Below are positions 60,147-64,000 of a stretch of 64,000 nucleotides of DNA, one piece after another (the stretch's first letter is position 1; the number at the start of each line of letters is the position of its first letter). The notes beneath the pieces are model-generated. The model had not been told where the DNA came from. It was given only the letters and a program-made list of their open reading frames with translations, and did not search any database. A program made the position numbers and the translations under genes. Origin of the DNA: RYN-230 sp963837515 (GTDB lineage: Bacteria > Actinomycetota > Actinomycetes > Streptosporangiales > Streptosporangiaceae); NCBI GenBank assembly GCA_963837515.1, contig CAWINT010000005.1, positions 434,001-498,000 on the forward strand, in the 5' to 3' direction.

Positions 60147-61895
60147 GTGAGTGTGTTCCGCGTGTGGGCCTCTGCTGCGCAGCGGGCCGAGCTGCAGGTC
60201 GGGACCGGGGCGGGGACGCAGCTGGTGCCCATGCGCGAGGCCCGGCCGGACGGGTGGTGGGAAGCCGATGTGCCGCACGCCCCCGACGGGGTGGACTACG
60301 CCTACCGGCTGGACGGGGGTGAGCCGCTGGCTGACCCCCGTTCCCTCCGGCAGCCCTACGGCGTGCAGGGGGTCAGCCGCAGCTACGACCACAGCGCGTT
60401 CGGCTGGACCGACCGGGGGTGGCGAGGCGGGCCGCTGCGCGGCGCGGTGATCTATGAGCTGCACGTCGGCACGTTCACCGCGGCGGGCACCTTCGACGCG
60501 GCCATCGAGCGCCTCGATCACTTGCGCGACCTCGGGGTGGACACGATCGAGCTGATGCCGGTGGCGGCGTTCCCGGGACGGCACGGCTGGGGCTACGACG
60601 GCGTCCACCTGTGGGCGGTGCACGAGCCATACGGCGGCCCGGACGGCCTGAAGCGGTTCGTCGATGCCTGCCACGCGCGCCGTCTGGCGGTGCTGCTCGA
60701 CGTGGTCTACAACCACGTCGGGATCGGCAACCGGCTCGGTGAGTTCGGCCCCTACTTCACCGAGGCGCACGTCACCCCGTGGGGACCCGCGGTCAACCTG
60801 GACCAGCCCGGGTCCGATGAGGTGCGCCGCTTCCTGATCGGCAACGCGCTGATGTGGCTGCGCGACTACCACCTGGACGGGCTGCGGCTGGACGCGGTGC
60901 ACGCGTTCGAGGACCACCGGGCGCTGCATTTCCTGGAGGAGCTGGCGGCCGAGGTGCAGGCGCTGGGCGCCCGGCTCAACCGGGAACTCGTGCTGATCGC
61001 CGAGTCGGACCTGAACGACCCGCGGCTGGTCTCCTCCCGCGAGGCCGGCGGGTACGGGCTGACCGGGCAGTGGAGCGACGACTTCCACCATGCGGTGCAC
61101 GCCGCGATCACCGGCGAGCGGCAGGGCTACTACTGCGACTTCGGCTCGCTGCGGGCCCTGGTCAAGACGCTCACCCGGGTGTTCTTCCACGATGGCACGT
61201 GGTCCGCGTTCCGCGGGCGGAGCCACGGGCGGCCGGTGGATCTGCTGCGCATCCCGTCCTTCCGGTTCCTCGGCTACCTCCAGGACCACGACCAGGTCGG
61301 CAACCGGGCGGCCGGCGACCGGTTCTCCGCCGGGCTGCCCGCCGACCTGGTCAAGATCGGCACGGGGCTGGTGCTGACCGCCCCGTTCACCCCCATGCTG
61401 TTCATGGGGGAAGAGTGGGCCGCGAGCACCCCGTGGCAGTACTTCACCGACCACGTCGATCCGGAGCTGGCCAAGGCCGTCGCGCAGGGGCGGCGGGCGG
61501 AGTTCGCGGCGCACGGCTGGGGCCCCGCCGACGTCCCCGACCCCCAGGACGAGGCCACCTTCCTGCGGTCCAAGCTCGACTGGTCGGAGCTGGGCGAGCC
61601 GGAGCACGCCGGCATCCTCGCCTGGTACACGGAGCTGATCGCGCTGCGCCGCCGCCGCCCGGAGCTGACCGACCCCCGGCTGGACCGGATGCAGGCCGAC
61701 TACAGCGAGCACGAGCGCTGGCTGGTGGTCACCCGGGGGCGGCTGCGGATCGCGGCTAACCTCGGCGACGAGGCGGCCGCGCTGCCGCTGGGCGCGCCCG
61801 GGGACAGCGTGCTGGCCGCCTCCCGGCCCGGCGTCACGCTCGACGGGCCGGAGGCAGTGCTCCCGCCGTGGTCCTTCGCGGTGATCACTACCTAG
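60147..61895 (+). CDS. treZ: Maltooligosyltrehalose trehalohydrolase
   Basis: A 582-residue GH13 enzyme releasing trehalose from the TreY product. RVWASAAQRAELQV (N-terminal domain), AVIYELHVGTFTAAGTFDAAIERLDHLRDLGVDTIELMPV, HGWGYDGVHLWAVHEPYGGPDGLKRFVDACH, LRLDAVHAFED (nucleophile), LIAESDLNDPRLV (acid) and YLQDHDQVGNRAAGDR. GTG start at 60147, 21 bases after treY. Completes the glycogen-to-trehalose pathway, giving osmotic and desiccation protection. Confidence 0.96.
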   Translation: MSVFRVWASAAQRAELQVGTGAGTQLVPMREARPDGWWEADVPHAPDGVDYAYRLDGGEPLADPRSLRQPYGVQGVSRSYDHSAFGWTDRGWRGGPLRGAVIYELHVGTFTAAGTFDAAIERLDHLRDLGVDTIELMPVAAFPGRHGWGYDGVHLWAVHEPYGGPDGLKRFVDACHARRLAVLLDVVYNHVGIGNRLGEFGPYFTEAHVTPWGPAVNLDQPGSDEVRRFLIGNALMWLRDYHLDGLRLDAVHAFEDHRALHFLEELAAEVQALGARLNRELVLIAESDLNDPRLVSSREAGGYGLTGQWSDDFHHAVHAAITGERQGYYCDFGSLRALVKTLTRVFFHDGTWSAFRGRSHGRPVDLLRIPSFRFLGYLQDHDQVGNRAAGDRFSAGLPADLVKIGTGLVLTAPFTPMLFMGEEWAASTPWQYFTDHVDPELAKAVAQGRRAEFAAHGWGPADVPDPQDEATFLRSKLDWSELGEPEHAGILAWYTELIALRRRRPELTDPRLDRMQADYSEHERWLVVTRGRLRIAANLGDEAAALPLGAPGDSVLAASRPGVTLDGPEAVLPPWSFAVITT

Positions 61896-61903
61896 CGGCG
61901 CCC

Positions 61904-61935
61904 ATGTCCCCGGGGCTGATGAGCGCCGGGGTCAT
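61904..61935. terminator. Hairpin between convergent treZ and PPOX genes
   Basis: ATGTCCCCGG (61904-61913) pairs with CCGGGGTCAT (61926-61935) with one T-T mismatch. It fills the 36-base gap between the two stop codons and could act in both directions. Confidence 0.45.
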
Positions 61936-62327
61936 GCGGCGTAGCCGGTGGCCTTCGTGACCTCCATCCGCACCGCCACCCGGACCGCACCCGGCCGGTC
62001 CGGGCCGGGGTCTTTGCCGTCGTACTTCCACGACAGCTGAGTGTCGAGCCGCCGGCCGACGTCCGGGGTCATCGAGACCCGGCCGCGCAGCTCGACGTAA
62101 TTCTCCGGGTCGGCCGAGTCGATGATGGAGACGCTGACCCGCGGGTCGCGCCGCATGTTGCCGTGCTTCACCCGCCCCTCCACCGTAGAGAACAGCAGAT
62201 CAGCGCCGTCGCGGCCGACCCACACCACTGAGGTCTGCGGGCTGCCGTCAGGGTTCACGGTGGCCAGGACGGCGTAGTTCGGCCCGTCCACCAGCCGGAG
62301 CGTTGCCTCACTGAGCGCGATACCCAT
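61932..62327 (-). CDS. PPOX/F420-dependent flavin-fold protein
   Basis: A 131-residue split-barrel protein of the pyridoxamine-phosphate-oxidase-like superfamily, many of which bind F420 in actinobacteria. LVDGPNYAVLATVNPDGSPQTSVVWVGRDGADLLFSTVEGRVKHGNMRRDPRVSVSIID is the cofactor-binding half; ENYVELRGRVSMT follows. The biliverdin/F420 subgroup is likely, but the substrate is not shown. A TATAGA element ends eight bases before the ATG, so it may be leaderless. Confidence 0.87.
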   Translation of the reverse strand: MGIALSEATLRLVDGPNYAVLATVNPDGSPQTSVVWVGRDGADLLFSTVEGRVKHGNMRRDPRVSVSIIDSADPENYVELRGRVSMTPDVGRRLDTQLSWKYDGKDPGPDRPGAVRVAVRMEVTKATGYAA

Positions 62328-62379
62328 GGCAGCACTCTATAGTGACGTCTGTGACTATTACGGGCGAAAAGTAGCGGTT

Positions 62380-63639
62380 ATGTCACGCGTAGTGAGGACT
62401 CACTGGTTGGCGGCGCTGGCTGGGATGGCACTGCTCGGTGGGTGCAGCACCGCCACGGCCACCGGGCACGCGACCGCGCCCACCGCGGGCGCGGCCGGGC
62501 CGCTGGACCGCACCGCGGTGGGCGCGGTAACCGCGGCGCCCACGATCACCCGGCTGCGGCACTGGGGCTCGTTCTTCGGCGGCACACCGGGCAATGTGGA
62601 CACGCTGCGGGCCCCGGTGCCGGTGACCCTGCCGGGCATCGTGGCCGAGGTCGGCAGCTCCAACTCGACGGAGTACGCGCTGCTGGCCGACGGCCGCCTC
62701 TACGCCTGGGGGCTGGGCACCCAGGGCCAGCTCGGCGACGGCCGCCGGGCGAACTCGCTGAGCCGGCCGGTTCAGGTGCGGTTCCCGGCCGGCGTCCGGA
62801 TCGCCTCGATCCCCACCGACGCCATGCCGTTCGACACCGGGCTCGCGGTGGACACCGGCGGGCACGTCTGGGGCTGGGGCAACAACGGCGGCGGGGAGCT
62901 CTGCCTGGGAAGCACCCGGAGTTACGCCAGGCCGGTGCGGCTGCCATTGTCCGACGTGACCGCGGTGGCCGGGGCGAGCACGCACGCGGTCTATGACGCG
63001 CATGGCACCGTCTACGCCTGCGGCCAGAACCTCGGCGGCGACCTGGGCACGGGGAACACGCGCAACACCACCACCCCGGAAAAGGTGGCCGGGCTGCCCG
63101 GCGGTGTGGTCACCCGGCTGGTGGCCTCATTCGCCAACTCCGGGGCGCTGCTGGCCGACGGCCGCTACTACGACTGGGGTTACGACCGGGCGGGCCAGCT
63201 CGGTGACGCGAAGCTGAGCCGTTCCTCAAACGTCCCGGTCCTGGTGCTGCTACCGCACCCGGTGGTCCGGCTGGCCGAGGGCGGCTCGCTCTGGAACAAC
63301 GGCCAGACGCTGGCCCTGCTGTCCAACGGCTCGGTGTGGGCCTGGGGTAACGACCACGCCGGCCAGCTGGGCAACGGCACGCTGCGCGCCGCACCGGCTC
63401 CGGTCCGCAGTCACCTGCCGGCCGGGGCCCGGATCGTGGCCCTGGCCACCGGCTCTGCCACGTCGTACGCGCTCACCACGGCCGGGCAGGTCTACGCGTG
63501 GGGGGTCAGCCACGAGGGGCAGCTGGGCGACGGCTACACCACCGCCGCGCGGGTCCCGGTGCTGGTCGCCGCGCACGCCACCGCCATCTCCGCCACGGCC
63601 AACAACGTGGTCATCGGCGCGGCCGCCACCCGGCGGTGA
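62380..63639 (+). CDS. RCC1-repeat lipoprotein
   Basis: A 419-residue predicted lipoprotein with an RCC1-type beta-propeller. The signal ends in lipobox LLGGCS (Cys about residue 22), followed by an Ala/Thr linker and about six blades with the family pattern (LYAWGLGTQGQLGDGRR, VWGWGNNGGGELCLGS, VYACGQNLGGDLGTGN, YYDWGYDRAGQLGDAK, VWAWGNDHAGQLGNGT, VYAWGVSHEGQLGDGY). RCC1 proteins are best known in eukaryotes; extracellular bacterial ones are of unknown function. Start ATG at 62380 chosen over an upstream frame start because it begins the signal peptide. Confidence 0.9.
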   Translation: MSRVVRTHWLAALAGMALLGGCSTATATGHATAPTAGAAGPLDRTAVGAVTAAPTITRLRHWGSFFGGTPGNVDTLRAPVPVTLPGIVAEVGSSNSTEYALLADGRLYAWGLGTQGQLGDGRRANSLSRPVQVRFPAGVRIASIPTDAMPFDTGLAVDTGGHVWGWGNNGGGELCLGSTRSYARPVRLPLSDVTAVAGASTHAVYDAHGTVYACGQNLGGDLGTGNTRNTTTPEKVAGLPGGVVTRLVASFANSGALLADGRYYDWGYDRAGQLGDAKLSRSSNVPVLVLLPHPVVRLAEGGSLWNNGQTLALLSNGSVWAWGNDHAGQLGNGTLRAAPAPVRSHLPAGARIVALATGSATSYALTTAGQVYAWGVSHEGQLGDGYTTAARVPVLVAAHATAISATANNVVIGAAATRR

Positions 63640-63669
63640 CCACCGGCCCGCCCCCGCGGTGACCACCGG

Positions 63670-63960
63670 TCAGCCGGCGGGCAGCAGCGGGCCGAGCGGC
63701 CCGAGGTCGATGTTCAGGTCCGCCGGGGTCAGCCCGAAATGGTCCCGCCGCTCGGCCATCCGCTGGTCGAGAGCGAGCAGGGTGGCGCCGACCTGCTCGA
63801 CCTGGTGGTCGGTCAGGTCCCCGTCGGCCACCCGGCGCAGCGCCTGCCGCTCCATCAGCTGGCGGAGCAGCTCCACCAGGGTGAGCACCAGCGTCACCAG
63901 CCCCCGCTCCACCGTCTCCGGGTCGGCATCGATCCGGCGGGGCGCACGCTGCTCAGCCAT
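63670..63960 (-). CDS. gvpK: Gas vesicle protein GvpK
   Basis: A 96-residue GvpK: RRIDADPETVERGLVTLVLTLVELLRQLMERQALRRV then LTDHQVEQVGATLLALDQRMAERRDHFGLTPADLNIDLGPLGPLL. The ribosome site GGGAGGTGAT precedes the ATG. GvpK is an accessory gas-vesicle protein; in actinobacteria it is usually the last gene of a gvp operon. The other gvp genes would lie off the right edge, upstream on this strand. Confidence 0.93.
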   Translation of the reverse strand: MAEQRAPRRIDADPETVERGLVTLVLTLVELLRQLMERQALRRVADGDLTDHQVEQVGATLLALDQRMAERRDHFGLTPADLNIDLGPLGPLLPAG

Positions 63961-63966
63961 CGCGCA

Positions 63967-64000
63967 TCACCTCCCGCGGGGCGTGGCGCTCCGGGGCTGA
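63967..64000 (-). CDS. Possible end of the gene upstream of gvpK (partial)
   Basis: On the complement one frame entering from the window edge ends QPRSATPRGR-stop at 63967, seven bases before the gvpK start. In gas-vesicle operons such close spacing is normal (gvpS, gvpJ or gvpA-like). Too short to identify, so this is only a candidate. Confidence 0.25.
   Translation of the reverse strand, partial: QPRSATPRGR

Noticed and set aside
57687..61712. Very long leftward open frame (over 1300 codons) opposite treY and treZ
   Set aside because: It mirrors the GC-rich third positions of real genes on the other strand; its protein is His/Gly/Arg/Pro-rich without any family, and TreY and TreZ are unmistakable.

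Overview
The window is high-GC DNA from an actinomycete, probably a Streptosporangiales/Trebonia-like or Streptomyces-like lineage. This rests on a WhiB regulator, the HTH/DUF397/RsbW-like regulatory trio, a mycothiol-type PIG-L amidase, TreXYZ, GvpK, lipoproteins with an LAA-Cys lipobox, frequent GTG/TTG starts and very strong third-position GC bias. The genus cannot be fixed from sequence alone.

Layout. 1-4.8 kb: a decaying Tn7/Tn5053-type transposition cassette (tniA broken by four frameshifts, tniB intact, tniQ frameshifted near its end), tightly followed by an SRPBCC-DinB fusion gene. 5-12.2 kb: a two-component system (leftward) facing an export operon (rightward). The operon holds three tandem paralogous lipoproteins (the first frameshifted), a MacA-like adaptor with a peptidoglycan-binding domain, a MacB-type ATPase and an FtsX-type permease. 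The shared intergenic region carries two inverted copies of a TGTGA direct-repeat pair. 12.3-24.8 kb: housekeeping and stress genes: OsmC, aldo/keto reductase, VOC protein, DUF4230, a class B penicillin-binding protein, a PIG-L amidase, a ClC channel, a ligase-less LigD, a STAS protein and a GH15 hydrolase behind a MarR regulator. 25.4-32.6 kb: a glycosyltransferase, a second MarR regulator, then a stress-signalling block: SigB/SigF-type sigma factor, WhiB, receiver-PP2C phosphatase, CHASE3-type histidine kinase and a stand-alone receiver.

32.6-40.9 kb: a UPF0104-type flippase-like membrane protein, an AI-2E transporter remnant, small hypothetical genes, a DUF2231-Rieske fusion, and a compact four-gene cassette (acyl-CoA dehydrogenase, PIG-L deacetylase, NodS-like methyltransferase, GT2 glycosyltransferase) whose last three genes are joined by GTGA overlaps. 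A CDF metal transporter and a SnoaL-like protein follow. 41-53.2 kb: Tex with a repeat-rich tail, a GGDEF-EAL protein, the homogentisate operon (hmgA, gntR, fahA), a SulP transporter, a GntR/UTRA remnant and a metallophosphoesterase. 53.2-55.4 kb: the RsbW-like/DUF397/XRE trio with an 18-bp perfect palindrome. 55.5-64 kb: the treX-treY-treZ trehalose operon, a PPOX-family protein, an RCC1-repeat lipoprotein, and gvpK, probably the edge of a gas-vesicle cluster off the right end.

The best candidates for something undescribed are the four-gene Nod-factor-like cassette (36.3-39.5 kb), the triplicated PDP-motif lipoproteins tied to a MacAB-like exporter (7.4-12.2 kb), and several unannotated operator-like palindromes (7.33, 27.76 and 53.9 kb). 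No rRNA, tRNA or CRISPR array was recognised.
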